Source: Triplophysa rosa
Lineage: Eukaryota; Chordata; Actinopteri; Cypriniformes; Nemacheilidae
DNA length: 64,000 nt
Assembly (NCBI RefSeq): GCF_024868665.1
Contig: NC_079893.1
Coordinates: forward strand, 6,403,854-6,467,853
Direction of reading: 5' to 3'
In this document: positions 27,501-41,300 of the stretch, one piece after another
Layout: each line of letters begins with the position of its first letter
Numbering within the stretch: position 1 is the stretch's first letter
Position numbers and translations under genes: made by a program
Notes under the pieces: model-generated
What the model was told of the DNA's origin: nothing
The model's database searches: none
The model's input: only the letters and a program-made list of their open reading frames with translations

Positions 27501-30500
27501 AAGGGAACCAGTGCAGCCTAATGCTAACTTCTGGGTTGTCCTAAAATTATATGCCATGCTCTGTGGTATTCTGTTGGGTAATATCACAAATATTTTTTGT
27601 GAATTGATTGAAAACCTCATATGTATGTTTATCAGGATAATCTCAAATCAACATCACCTGTCAGTTATAATCATAGTGTTTCAGGGGGTGATGGCGAAAT
27701 CTTTCCATTTGATTAAACTGCATTAGAAAAGCAGGGTAGTATTATACTTACAGATTTTGAAATAAATTGAAAATTATATTTTTAAAATGAATCCTTTCAA
27801 AAACACTGTGGATGAAGCAATATATCAAGCACCAGATCTGATTGCAAATAACTGTCAACCATAAATCTCATCAAGATTAATGAGTAATTTTACAGATGTT
27901 TTAATCCCCAATCAGATATGAAATAATCTGCAAGGATTGGATTTCATAACAATAATAAACAGGACTGGATTACAGTCTGTGCAGTCTTTGCATTTGACAG
28001 GTTTTGCAGATAAAGCAGAAAATATTTCTCAGTGTTCTCGGAGCAAAGCATGCTGTAGACACTTGGAGAGGAACGAGGCTTGGGAACACGGAGCAAAGGG
28101 AGAAACATAACTTATTTTCTTGGGGAAGCAGCAGACATCTCTCGAGACATATAGGCAAAGAGATTCTGTGAGACAATTAAAAATGTATAATGACACCAGT
28201 GACAAGTGTCTGATGAATATAAATTGTATAACATCTGGAACGCAAGCACCAGCAACTAAACAAAATAAACAGCCATAGAAGAGTCATAGAAGAGATTGAG
28301 GCATGTCAAAATACATCCGATGCTTGGCAGAATTTTCATTTGTGTGGTAAGAGGACACTTACAATATTGTGCATGTCGACAGCACCTAAAACCTTTTTAC
28401 ATATGAATAACCTGAAAATTGTACTTTACAGTTCTGAAAATATACTGGGGAAAAAAAGGACTCGGTTCACTTTAAATCTCTAAAGTTGTTTACACAAAGA
28501 GGTAAAATGGTTTATGTACTAAATGTGGTCAGTATGTTTACATTTACATTTTATTGTAGGAATGCACGATAAATTATCGGCCATATCGGTATGTTATTGG
28601 TATCGGCCGATAATAAAAATTTAGGCCAATATATTACAGCTGATAAATCATAAATTTCCTCTGGTTAAACTTCTTCAGCTGCACGCTGGTCACAGTTAAA
28701 ATATACAGTAATGTCTTTCTGTCATGATCATTCACTTTCTGCTATTAGCAAAACATTGTTGATGTAGGTACAGTGTGTAGATAATTATGAATGTGTAAAT
28801 TATAGGAACAAAAGCTTATTGTTTGAAGCCGACTGCTGTCTGAATGCTTTCTGTCTTGAGACCTGTTAGACTTGTGGCTATTAAGAACATTTTTCTGGGT
28901 TGCTCTGGAAGAACATCTATAATTTGTTTATTAAATAAAAAATATACCAGAAAAGTTTAAAGTTTAACGAATCGTTAACTAGTGAAAAGTAGGCATGGTA
29001 CATGATTTTCAGGGGAAATAAAGAGAACTAATTGTTTCCTTGTTTTCTGCAGTCGATGTTTTCAAATAAAAGCAGTTGTCCACTTTCTGCCTTTTGTTTC
29101 AGTCTTAGGAAATGTTATTAATATTTAGATATCGGCCAATATATCGGTTAAAGGCTTCCAATGTTAAAGAATTATCAGTTATCGTTATCGGTGCATCCCT
29201 ATTTTATTGTGTGTACAAATCTACTGAAATTTCCCAGTGCTAGAACAGCAAACATGTTTTCATTACCCATGTGCTACATCCACACTTTTTAAGTGTGTTT
29301 AAGTAAATATACCTCTGAATACTAACAAGATCATACAGCCCTCTCTCTCTCTCTCCAGATGTCATCATTTGGTTTCCATCCTCTGGTCCAGATGGATGAC
29401 TAGCCTCCCTGTTCGACCGAGAGATGAGTCACACCAGCAAAGTGATGCTGTATCTTATATTTCCATAGTTACGTAAATTTGAAAATGCGTACTCGCTATG
29501 AAAGGTTTGTGTTTGGTGTGTGTGTGTGTGTGTGTGTAGTTCAGGAATCAGACTTTATGATTGTCCTACATACCTGTCCCACCACACATGGCATCAACAT
29601 TTTTTAGGCTTAAGATCCATGTCTTAGATATAAAGCCATCCATGTTGTACACCGTAAACCAACAAAACTTTTATTATTACAGATATATGGATTTAAAATA
29701 TGCAGTCTTGAGAGAAAATAGAGCGAAAATAAAATATTTATAACTCGTCTAGCATTACACACAATTTGGCAAATCACATGCTCTCTAGAATGAGAATGTC
29801 CCTCGCCCTAATAACACCACCAATAAAAAAAATTGCCTTTGGGTTAAAATGGTTACATTAACATCTGTTTCGATTTTGATTCATGTAAACTGTCATTTTC
29901 AAAAAATAAATAAATTACAAAATAAAAATAAATAATAAACGTATGGCCCAAACCGTCTGGTTTTAATATAAATTTGTTAATACAAGAAAATAAAACCGCA
30001 TTCATCAAGTGGTTTAATGGGTCCTTAACAATAAACCAAAGCCCACCGCAAACATACACACACAAAGGGGTCTCTGGCCCCTTTTAAATCAAGCTACCTA
30101 CTTCCTGGCTTGTGGAAACCCTGCTGTGTTCCAGCTGAAATTGTAATTTAACAGTGACCTAAGTGTCGCCGCCTCCATAAAAGAGCTTCTAAAGCGGCAC
30201 GGACAAAAACATGAAAGCTCCTAAACTTCTTAAAAGGTCAATGCAGAAGGGCCTGAAAAGCAAAAATAATAAATCAAATTAAAAGCAGAGAAGTTTCTGT
30301 TGAAAATGCCTCCTGCCGTCAGCTCTTTCTTTGTTCCGCCTCCTTCTCATGTCCTTGTCAGATTCGTTCGACTCAAAAATCTGTTTGCGGAATACCAACT
30401 CCTGTAAAACTGCTTTCAACATTCCCTCGAAATTTTGATTGGGAAAAGCGACTTTCTCTAAACGATTCGTTTGACTGACAGTTACGAACCTCACGACCAC

Positions 30501-33500
30501 CGAGAAAACTAATGACTTGGAAAAAAATACGATTCTCACACCCTTCTCTGCTTTTCTTGCCCTTTTGTTCTGCAGTTATGATTTGAAATTAAATTTAGCA
30601 ATGTCTCCTGCAACGCCCTGTACTGTCATTCTACTTACAAATTAGTAACTTGTTGTTTATATGGTAAGGTATGAAAAAACATTTTAATTAAGTGTAAAAA
30701 AAATCTCTTATACTTTATTCCCGGTAGAAAGACTTTAGAAAGCAAACTAGACAACGTGCGTACCGATAGTACAGAGAAATGAGATGGTTGAAAATGTGAA
30801 TGGTCAATCAGCTCGATTTAAACCAACATCCATTTTAAGAAAAGTCAATAGTTTGTTCCAGAGAGCATATCTGAATACTTCAAGCATAACTTCAAAAATA
30901 ACACGGTGTCTAATTTTAAATGTTATCGTGCACCATATCACCCCATAAGAAAATATATTCTGATCTAACATCTGTTAAGTGTCACAATTTTTGCCATCAA
31001 TGTTGCTTTATATAGACATTGATGACATAAATTCATGTATCCATAAATCATCAATAGCTGCATGACTTTGCACAACCTGACAGGCCTCTTTTGTACAATA
31101 GCTGTAATATCTAACATGTATTGGTTTTTAATAATCACAAATGTTTTTATATGGTAGAGTTTGTTAGTACATCCAACATTTCTACATTAGGTACTACATC
31201 CTCCCATTCATTAAAGGCAATGCTATACACATTAAAATATTTAGAACTTTTTGGTTAAAAAAAACATAAATCAATTATTAAGCAAGAACCTAGAAAACTA
31301 GGTCTTTATCCTATTCGGATTCTCAACAATAAGCTCATAATTATGAATTATAAGTTGAGATGTTAAGTACGATTCCGTGGGAGGTCAGTTTGCCCTCATT
31401 TGACTTTAACCCACATAAAAATAAGAACGTAAACAGAGATGACAACATAAAGGCAAAAATTACAGACGCAGCTTTAATATTCTGTTACACATTATGAGAT
31501 TTGGTAATGTTGTGTCTCAATTTATAATTCATTATTTTAAGCTTATCCTGGTGAATAAGATAAAGAGATTTTAAGCGCTGATTTCTAGGTACTTGCTTAA
31601 CAACTGATTTAAGTTTATTTTTAACCAAAAAGTTACAAATTGTACCTTTAAAATTCAATTCAGACATGTTAGTGAATTTGATTTTTCACCTATATTCATC
31701 TTTATATATACAGTACATCAGATATGAATCTACATCAGCTACTTTATTTTTATATAATGTTTGTTAATGACTTAAAAGAGGAATTATGAAAGTTATATAA
31801 CAAAGTCTATTAATGTGTAAAGCCTTTAACGAATGGGAATGAAATAACCAAAACAAGCAGCATAAAACTATACTTTAAACCAACCGTTATAAACGTTCCA
31901 TTGTTTTTAAAATTCTGCATTAACTTACTTGCTATACTCAGATAAATTGAAGGGCTGGTTTTGTTTTCTCCATTGCGTTCGTTCACAGCCTGCACGTAAT
32001 ACCGGCCTGCGTCCGCTGCTGTCGTACCCAACACCACGAGCTGATTGTCCAATGTTATTGCTCTGAAATATATAGAAACAGAGAAAAAAATATATGTAAA
32101 AACAGCAAATGTCTGCATATCTGTGCTTAAAAATATTTTTAAAACTATGTGTAATGAAAGAATATGAGCATTACACTACTTTTTATCAGCATGAAACCAA
32201 GACAAAAATGATTTATTACATATCAAAACAGCATAGCAACACCAAGGTCATGGGTTCGATTCTCAGTGAATGAACTGACTGAAAAATGTACAAGCTAACA
32301 AGTTGCTTTGGCTAAAGGTAATTACGAAATGGATAATGTACACAAACACACTCACGCACACACATATTCACTCTTACTAACTAAAACTTATATTTATACC
32401 TCTTGAGGAGGGAAAAAATAACCTGTTAAAGGTAAACAAAACAAAATGAATAAAGGAAGAAGAGAGAGTGGTCTTTTATGTTCTTTAGCGGTCTATGTTT
32501 AAACACGTTCTTGTGAGAGACGTCAATAGCACTTTCAAATTTTCACACAGATATGACACAATCACACTTTTATATAAGGCAAGATTTTAAAAGCACTAAG
32601 AGCTTCACAGTTGTCATGATGACAAAAGTGTCACAGTCATAACTAGACGTGCAACACCCAGATAACCTACAGAAAGCCCGAACAGAATAACTGTAGATTC
32701 TCGCCTGTGAGGCTTTAAGAAACAGACTAAGAAACAGACTGTTACTGGAAAACCTTTAAAAAGTAAAGTTCTGTGCAAAAGAAAAAATACTGTAGCCGCT
32801 TACACAAATGAACTTTGAAATAATTTTAATACAAAACAAAATAACAATCTACAGTTGCATCAGCATCTTACCTCAACCCAATTCAACAAGTTCACCTAAA
32901 AAATGAAAATTCTGACAGCATTTATTTGAATATCGTTCATGTATACAACACGAAAGAAGATATTTTGAGAAATGAGAAAGTGGTTTTGTGTCCATACAAT
33001 GGGAGTCAATGGGGGTCAATGTTGTTTGGTTATCAACTTTCTTCAAAATATCTTCTTTTGTGTTCTGCAGAGGAAAGAAAGTCATATAGGTTTGACATGA
33101 GGATGCGTAAATAATGAAAGAATTGTCATTTTCGGGTGAATAATCCTTTTATTACTGCCTCTAGTTTTTATGCTTTGTATACATTATAAAAGGAAGTAAC
33201 TGTTTAACCTTATTTCCCTTCAGATTAAAAAGCTGTAGGGGTTCTGTTTTTCGTGAAATAATATTCAGAAAGAGGAAGAGTGGTTGTGAATATTGATTTT
33301 CTTTTATTTATTCAAGAGACCACAGAAAAGGAAACGTTCATAAGAAGATAAGAGACAAACTATGAGACAAGAAAAACATGCATGCAGTAAATCAATAACT
33401 TATTATTAAACTTACATAAGCCTCATATATTACAGAATTTTGTTATAGACGATTTCATTGGACACACATGCCTGGCCCGAAGTTAACTTCCAGTCTGTGT

Positions 33501-35257
33501 TTGGTTATGATATAACCATTTATTTTATATTTAATGTACATTTACATTAATACGTATTAATATTTTGTTTTTACATGAATTGCATTAAAATAATTTTAAA
33601 CTACTCAGAAGTTATTGATTCTTTGTGGAGGTCTACTGGAAGTTAAGTTTAGGCCACATAACGTTTGTTTATGTTGTTTACGCTGAAACCGTCTAAACAT
33701 TCACTTATTTCTTGTATTTAAAGTCTGATTTTTATTTTATTCAAATGAATGTCACATAATTATTCACGCAACTAGTATAAATGCATACATGTATGCCATC
33801 TCTGGGCAACCTCAAACATATCAACTATTTCTTTAACTAGTACTGTAGCTTTTCCTGGCTGTACTTCAATAAAGTGACATAACCATAAAAACGTGTTAAA
33901 CACTCTGGGTGGAACGATAGCCTTGGGAATTCAGTACATGTAAGGCTACTGTGAGCTGTTTTCATGAATAACTCCTTCAACTCAGGCAATGCAAACCCAT
34001 ATTTAAATTATATTCAAGACTAAAAATAAACTCAAAAGTTATAAGCCAAAATTCCAATGAAACAGAAAAAATATTCAACGCAACTTTATTTAGACATAAT
34101 TCGTTTATGTAAGCGCACAGTTCTTCACAGTTCCACGCCAAATCCTGAGGCTACGGCAGATTTACCAAACCACAGCCAACATCTACAGAAATCTTCCAAC
34201 AGAGGAACTGTGTTTAATGCTCTGAGGCTCTATGTCAATAAGATCAAGTCATGGGTGACTGTCCTCATTCACATATACAGTATAGAGGTCTTTTGTTCAG
34301 ATTTTGGAGACTGTGGAACTGTTTTGATTACCGGACACTTTCCTACACTAATGTGTGTATACAGAGTCAAGGTGAAGGACGAGGAAAAGCGCTCTGCCCT
34401 CTAACTTCAGGGCTTTTAGGCCAGGAAATGTGAATCAGAACAAGCAAACAAGCAGAGAGATGGAGTAAAGGATAAGCCTAGCTTTTTAATGAGCACTGCA
34501 TGTTGTTCATTTGGAGTTCAAGGTGAAATAACAGTAGGAGAGAGAGAGCGACAGCAAATGCGGGAGGAGAGAATCCACATCCAACGTCAAGAATAAGCGT
34601 TTTAATCCCTCTCCTGTAAGGAAAAAGTTTCCCTTTGAACTCAGAGTCTTTAATTCATGCCTTTCCATCCAGGGAAAAAAAGAGGAGAGGAAAACGGAAA
34701 AAAGCGGGAGAAGTCTGGCAGTCTGGTTGAGTCTAAAATAAATTCACAGTGGAAAAATCACAGCGTGGGACGTTTTGACACATGCAGTTTCGACTTTCTG
34801 GAAAACGTGGTATTTTAGGTATTTATTTAACACATACAGACTAGATTTGTGTAGAGTGACGCGTGTCATTATTTCAATGGTAAAATTCTTCCTTCTGTCT
34901 CACTCCAATGTAAAGAGACATCTGTAAGTATGCCAACTGTGGGTAGACTTGCCATAAAGAGCAGGGGCGTAATATCCGGGGGGGACGGAGGGGACACGTC
35001 CCCCTCCATCCGAGGGTTGTCCCCCCCAAATCATTAAAAATCGCACTGTCTATTGTGCTAAATATATTTATGTATACCATAAATTAGTTGTAGCAAAAAA
35101 GGCTGATTACTGATGTATTTTCTGTGAATCTGCTATGTTTGCGATTAAAACGTTACTTAGCTAGTTAACGTTAGCTTGTTTATTGTCTTGACAATGTTTA
35201 TTGTCCACCCTACTGTTAAATGAGATTTACGCCCCTGATAAAGAGTAATGAATATTT

Positions 35258-35329
<72 letters not shown>

Positions 35330-38300
35330 AAGGTATTTATTCTTACTAATACTAAACTTATTTTATTTATATTTTATAATATTACTGCGAATGTCGCATA
35401 CATTAAAAAATTTACATCTAGGGATAGTTTACCCAAAAATAAAAATGGGTCATGATTTACTCACTCTCTAGTTGTTCCAAACCTGTATACATTTATTTTT
35501 TTTGGTTGAACACAGAGAAAGATATTTGGAGGAATGCTTGTAACAAAACAATTCTTGGCCACCATTGTCTACCATAGTAGGAAAAATGACAATGGTATTT
35601 AAATGTGACCTAGAACGGTTTGCTGTCCTACATTCTTCAAAATATCTTCTTTTGTGTTCAACATAACAAAAAAAATCAAGTAATTTTTCCTACTATGGTA
35701 GTCAATGAGGTCCAATAACTTTTTGGTTACAAGCATTCTTCCAAATATCTTTCTCTGTGTTGATATTTGGATTGACATTTTGACTTTTTTACGGTTGGTA
35801 CAGCCAATGTACTTGTATTTTGTAATAATACCATATATCCTATGTATTCTATGTATACCTTATTTATTTTTTGTTTGTTTGTTTGCTTTCAAGCACTTTG
35901 CTTCCTTGTATTTACTGTAAAGCTGCTTTGATACAATACAATGCTATGAAAAGCACTACAAAAATAAAATTGACTAAACTTAAGAAAATACCTGTTTCTT
36001 AAAACTTAGTTTGTCTCTTGAGTACACTTTTAGCTCAACCTATAGCGTGGGCTGTGAGCGGGACATTTGCCTGACCAAAAAAATAGGGAGTATAACTCTT
36101 ATTTGTACAATTCCATTTGGTCCTGAAGTTATCTCATTTAAAATGTAAATTCCGAAGGAAAGAGGGTTTTTTTAGGAGAAGCTCCGCTTTTGGAAGTGAA
36201 AGTGATAAAACATACGAGAAAACTGAATTATAATATCTCTACAGTGCAGAATGCCTATAGTGTTTTTCGACCACCAGCAAAATAATTATAGAATAGTGAC
36301 AAAAGTGGAATTTATTTTAGTCAAATAGAAAGCACCGTGCATGGGAAACAAAGCGATAAAATTCAAATTGAGTTTATAAGCCAGGAAACTGTACTGGTGG
36401 AATTTGACTTGTTGAATTGCTTCCAAGGACACATTTAACATTCAACACAAACAAGCACAAGTCATGAATAAATGTGAAGAGAAGAAAAGCATATTGTAAT
36501 ATGTTTGCGCCACGTGTCCAAAAATATATCAAATGTAACAATACTGTATGAATTGGTCACTAAAAACCACAAACAGAAAGTAGAGAAACAACCCTCAAGT
36601 AAACAGATGTGGATTTGATCCAAAACTGCGGCAGACATGTCTTCAACTGTCACATAAAATACATGTCCATGAAGCCGTACAGTACTGATTCGTTGACACT
36701 GAATGAGTGTTCGTCTCTGTCTTAAGGGATTACTTAAGGATCTAACAGGCATGACAGCTGAGCCATCACTTCAGGCTTCACGGCTTCAGGTTATTGTGAT
36801 AACAGCAGGACACCAGCTGTTTAACATCAAGTCCATCGGCTGTTTACATTGCTTAAGGGGCTGTAATCTTAAAAATAAAGATTCCTGTTGGAGTCCGAAG
36901 GGGTTTAATAGTCTGATTCAAGAGAGATGCTAACTTTTTACTCTTGAAATAAGCACGCAGCGATTTTGCCAAGCAACATGTGTTCCTACCTTAAATCTTT
37001 TACTGGTCCTGAAACAATGTCATTCGAAATGTAGGCTACTGTTATTTTTTACATATTTTCCAATATTATGTCCAATAAACTGTATTTTTTCACATTTTTA
37101 CAGCTTTTTCCTGTATTTATGAAATATGGTCAAAAATATTTCTGGCACCCCAGCTGGTGGAAAATTTTTTAACGTATTTTTTACAGTCTACTTTTTGAAA
37201 TGCGGTCAAAAAACGTCAAATTACAGAAAAAATGACAAGAAAACAGGGGGAAAACATGCAATTTTACCATTAAAAAATTATTTCACAGAATATTTCTGGC
37301 ATCCCGGCTTTTTTACAGTAATGACTCCTTTGTCAAACACAAAAGAAGCTATTTTGAGAAATGTCTCTGTGGTTTTGTGTCCATACAATGGAAGTCAATG
37401 GGGTCCAATGTTGTTCGGTAATCAAGATTCATCCAAATAAATCTGTCTAAAACTAGAGCAAAAAAATCCGAAACGAAAACCAGATCTGGGATTTGAACAG
37501 TTAAGAGGCTGAGAGAGCCCTTCTTTTGTGTTCACCCGAAGAAAGAAAGTCATACACGTTTGGGATGACATGAGGTGAGTAAATGCTGTAAGAATTTCCA
37601 TTCATGTGTATGAGCTCTCCCTTTAATAGAATGGTCGTGCAGTGAACCCTGAGAGTTTTAGCGCCAGATTTACTAAAATAATTATGTAAATCAGGTAACG
37701 GGGCAAGCACGCCCACAAAATTAGTGGCGAATTTGCATGCATAATTTTCCATCTCGCATGCCTGTTCTGAGTGCTAGACAGTGGAGGATGCGGCAGATTA
37801 TCTCAACGTTGAAATAAAACGAAGTTGTTCATCTGCTCAGTAAATTTAGTAAAGTCTGAAAAAGTTTGATTGTAAGTCAAATGAATATGAGTGTGCGTGT
37901 TGGATGGTGACATTGTAGTCCAATCTGTGATGTGATGCTGTTAGGGAACTAAAGAGCCAATTTAATTATCACAATCAAACGGAGCAGGAAGAGGAAATAG
38001 CAGAAAAAAAACACACTCAGATGGAAGAGGGATGGAGGAAGAGAGAGAGAGAGAGAGATGAAGCAAGAGGACGTGTGCCTCTGGAGATGTGAAGTTCAAA
38101 GAGCAATCAGGAGGAAAGTGTCAAGATGGAAATTTGGAAATTTCATGCAGATAAGAGCAACGCGAACGGATTGATTTCAGCTATTTTTGCTGGAAACGCA
38201 CGTTTCGATTTATACTCCGAGCAGACGCTGAATTACCAAAACCATATACACAGATTATACCTGCATAGACAGAGCTTCTTTGAAATTGTAGGTCCAATTT

Positions 38301-41300
38301 TAAAAGTCACTTTAGTTTGGGAAGTTTCTTGATGACAGGCATAACGGTATTGGTGAAGTGTACATTTAAAATAAGTTTTTTGCCTATATTGTACCATTTG
38401 ATTCATTTTTATATGGACGATTTTGTCTATATTGTTACATTCTGAACAACCTTAAAGGGACAGTTCACCCAAAAATAAAATTCTGTCTTCATTTACTCAC
38501 CCTCGGCTTGTTCCAAATCTGTATAAATGTCACAATGAACACAGAGAAAGATATTTTGAAGAATGCTTGTAACCCCAGTCCTTGGCCACCGTTGACTACC
38601 ACAGTAGGAAAAATTGCTTAAAATTTCTTTGTTCACAAAAGAAGATATTTTGTAGAATGTAGGAAAGCAAACAGTTCTGGGGCACTTTTGACTATTTCCT
38701 ATTATGGTAGTCAATGGTGGCCAAAAACTGTTCGGTTACAAACATTCTTCCAAATATCTTTCTGTGCGTTCATCAGAACAAAGACATGTATACAGATTTG
38801 GAACAACTCGGTGGTAAGTAAATGAAGACAGAATTTTCAATTTTGGGTGAAGTATCCCTTTAAGATTAGTTTACTGTAAGTTTGCCCAACTGTGCTAGAG
38901 GCATGAAAAGAGGGTTGCCTGCAAGGAACAAATCGATACCTGAAAATTCCATATAGAAATTCCTTTTAAAAAAATATCTCCGCCATCTTGATATCAATTC
39001 TTTGAAATGGCCTTTTGAAATGAAGACCGTCTCACAGGTGTCATGACAAGCGTTTGACTGACAGCAGCGAGGTGAGTCAACCTCAGATGCTGGCATGAAG
39101 CTGACAGTGAGGCGTAATGGGCACACGACTCAACCCTGTTACCAAAAGTCAGAGAATGAGTCGGCTAGCATCAACAACTACAGGACTTGGCAGTTTCATT
39201 TAAAGAATCAATGGCTGTCATGAAGCCCATCATTGCTTCGGGGGCTAACTGATGAAATCTAGAAGTATAAAAATGCAGCAGACAGCTATTGATGTTGCGT
39301 CGTTGTTCTCGATGCATGCACGAGTGTCTGTGTATATGCTCCTGAGCGCAGAGATGAGAAATGTTCGACGGATTGTTGCATTAGGAATGCATTTACATAA
39401 CGACTAAGAGCTGGTTTGTTGTCAATGACCATTGATCGCTTAACACAATGAGCTTCATATATCTCTTTAAAACTTACATTCGATGGTTAGGGATGATTTT
39501 GTAGCCCTCTCTGAACCATGTGACCTGAGGGCGCGGGTAACTAGCCACAGCGGGGGGATTCAGAATGGCCGCCCTTCCCTGAGCGATCGTTTTTCTCTGT
39601 TCCAGTTCAGCGAAGCTATCCATGTCTGAGAAAGAGAGAGAGAAAAAAGAGAGAAACAAATTAAAAAGAGAGAGAGAAGGAGGAAGGTAACTTCTAATGA
39701 CCATTTGCATCATAAACACTGTACAGTACGTCATAAAAAATGGTATTCGGGACGTTTATCTGAGATTAGGAACAGGAGCTGGACTGGGAGTAACTATCGG
39801 ACAGTATAAAATCTGACGGAAAATAAGCTTACAGTAAAAGATTTTTATAATATTTTATATTTATACAGCTGCGAAAAAAACGGAGACCATTTCAAAATTA
39901 TTTTACTAACAATATTTCTCGCAAATGTCAAATAAAAACAATGTTTCTATTTGCATGTATTTGCCGAAAATGAAAACTGGAGAAACATTTCAAAATAACA
40001 GAAAAGATGCGCTGTATTTTTCAGACCTCAAATACTCCAAAATATTTTTTTTATTTTTTTTTAATATTTCTATTACAATTTCTGTTACAGTTTTTATGTG
40101 TCTCGTCATGCTGTCAGTCTTTCACATTGCTGTTGGATGACTTTGTCACTCTTGAGGTTTGACTTGACACTGGACTGGAATGGCCACAAATGATGATTAA
40201 ATGAAAAGTTGACTCTTCATTTTTTTGCAGTTTTATACATTCATAATAACTTGGCCTGTCAATCGAAATAAATGGTAACACATCTTATAAACAAAACAAA
40301 TAAGTAAGGAGACTTGATGAATCTGAGCTCACTTTGTTGCGATCTCTTCTGAACCTCTAATGGAGACATTGGTAAGATTTTGGAACTTTTCTCTGTCCAT
40401 AGGATTTCCTTGGTTTTTGTTTAGTTGTCCCCCAAAAAATCATCAATCTGATCAGCCAGATCGCTCCACCACACAGTCTCATGTGGCTTATAGCTTTGAT
40501 ATACTCATCTGTCCCGTATGTGTTGTATTTCATACAGTAGTTAAAGTGCACCAGCATGACAGCGCTTTTCGAAATTACTGGAGTGCTTCTGAATGTCACC
40601 GCTAGTTCATCTCTTATGGGACTCAGTGGTACAGTACACTCATAAATGTGTGTTCTAGGTGAGAGTGTTGATGTGTAAAATCCATTTGTGCTTCAGCCCC
40701 CCGAACCCCCTCTCTAACAACATACACATGTACTTACAAGCCACGCGAACATCGGCTCTGGTTTGGATCAACGCTCCCATCCTGTTCCTCACTACGCACT
40801 GATACACGCCCGCATCCTCGCGATCTAACGATGCAATCTTGTACCTGAGAGAGAAAAATGTGAGAACGAGAAAATACAACTGCAGGAATTTACACACTGA
40901 CTATATTAAGAAAGGAACAACGGTACATACAGTACAATATTATTGAATTTGGACTTATACAGTATATCACAGTCAAATGTGTGTTTATCCCCCAACCTGC
41001 AATGTGATTTCTTGACTGCGCAATAAACAGGTCAATAAACCATCAAGAGGTTTGAAAGCACCGGCTAACAAGCCTTTTGTTTTAAAAGCGGATGGATGCG
41101 AGCGAGAGCTGTTGAGTGAAAAAGATTATGAGCCCAGAAGGTCAGACTTGTGTTGATTTGGTTTTTATAGATGACTGTGTTTAATGCAGAACGGAGGCTT
41201 TGCATGGACTGAATACGGAAACGGTTGCCGCTAATGAAAACACGACGTCTTGACGGTTTTACAGACAGCCTCAATGAATACTGAAAACTATTACATTTCA

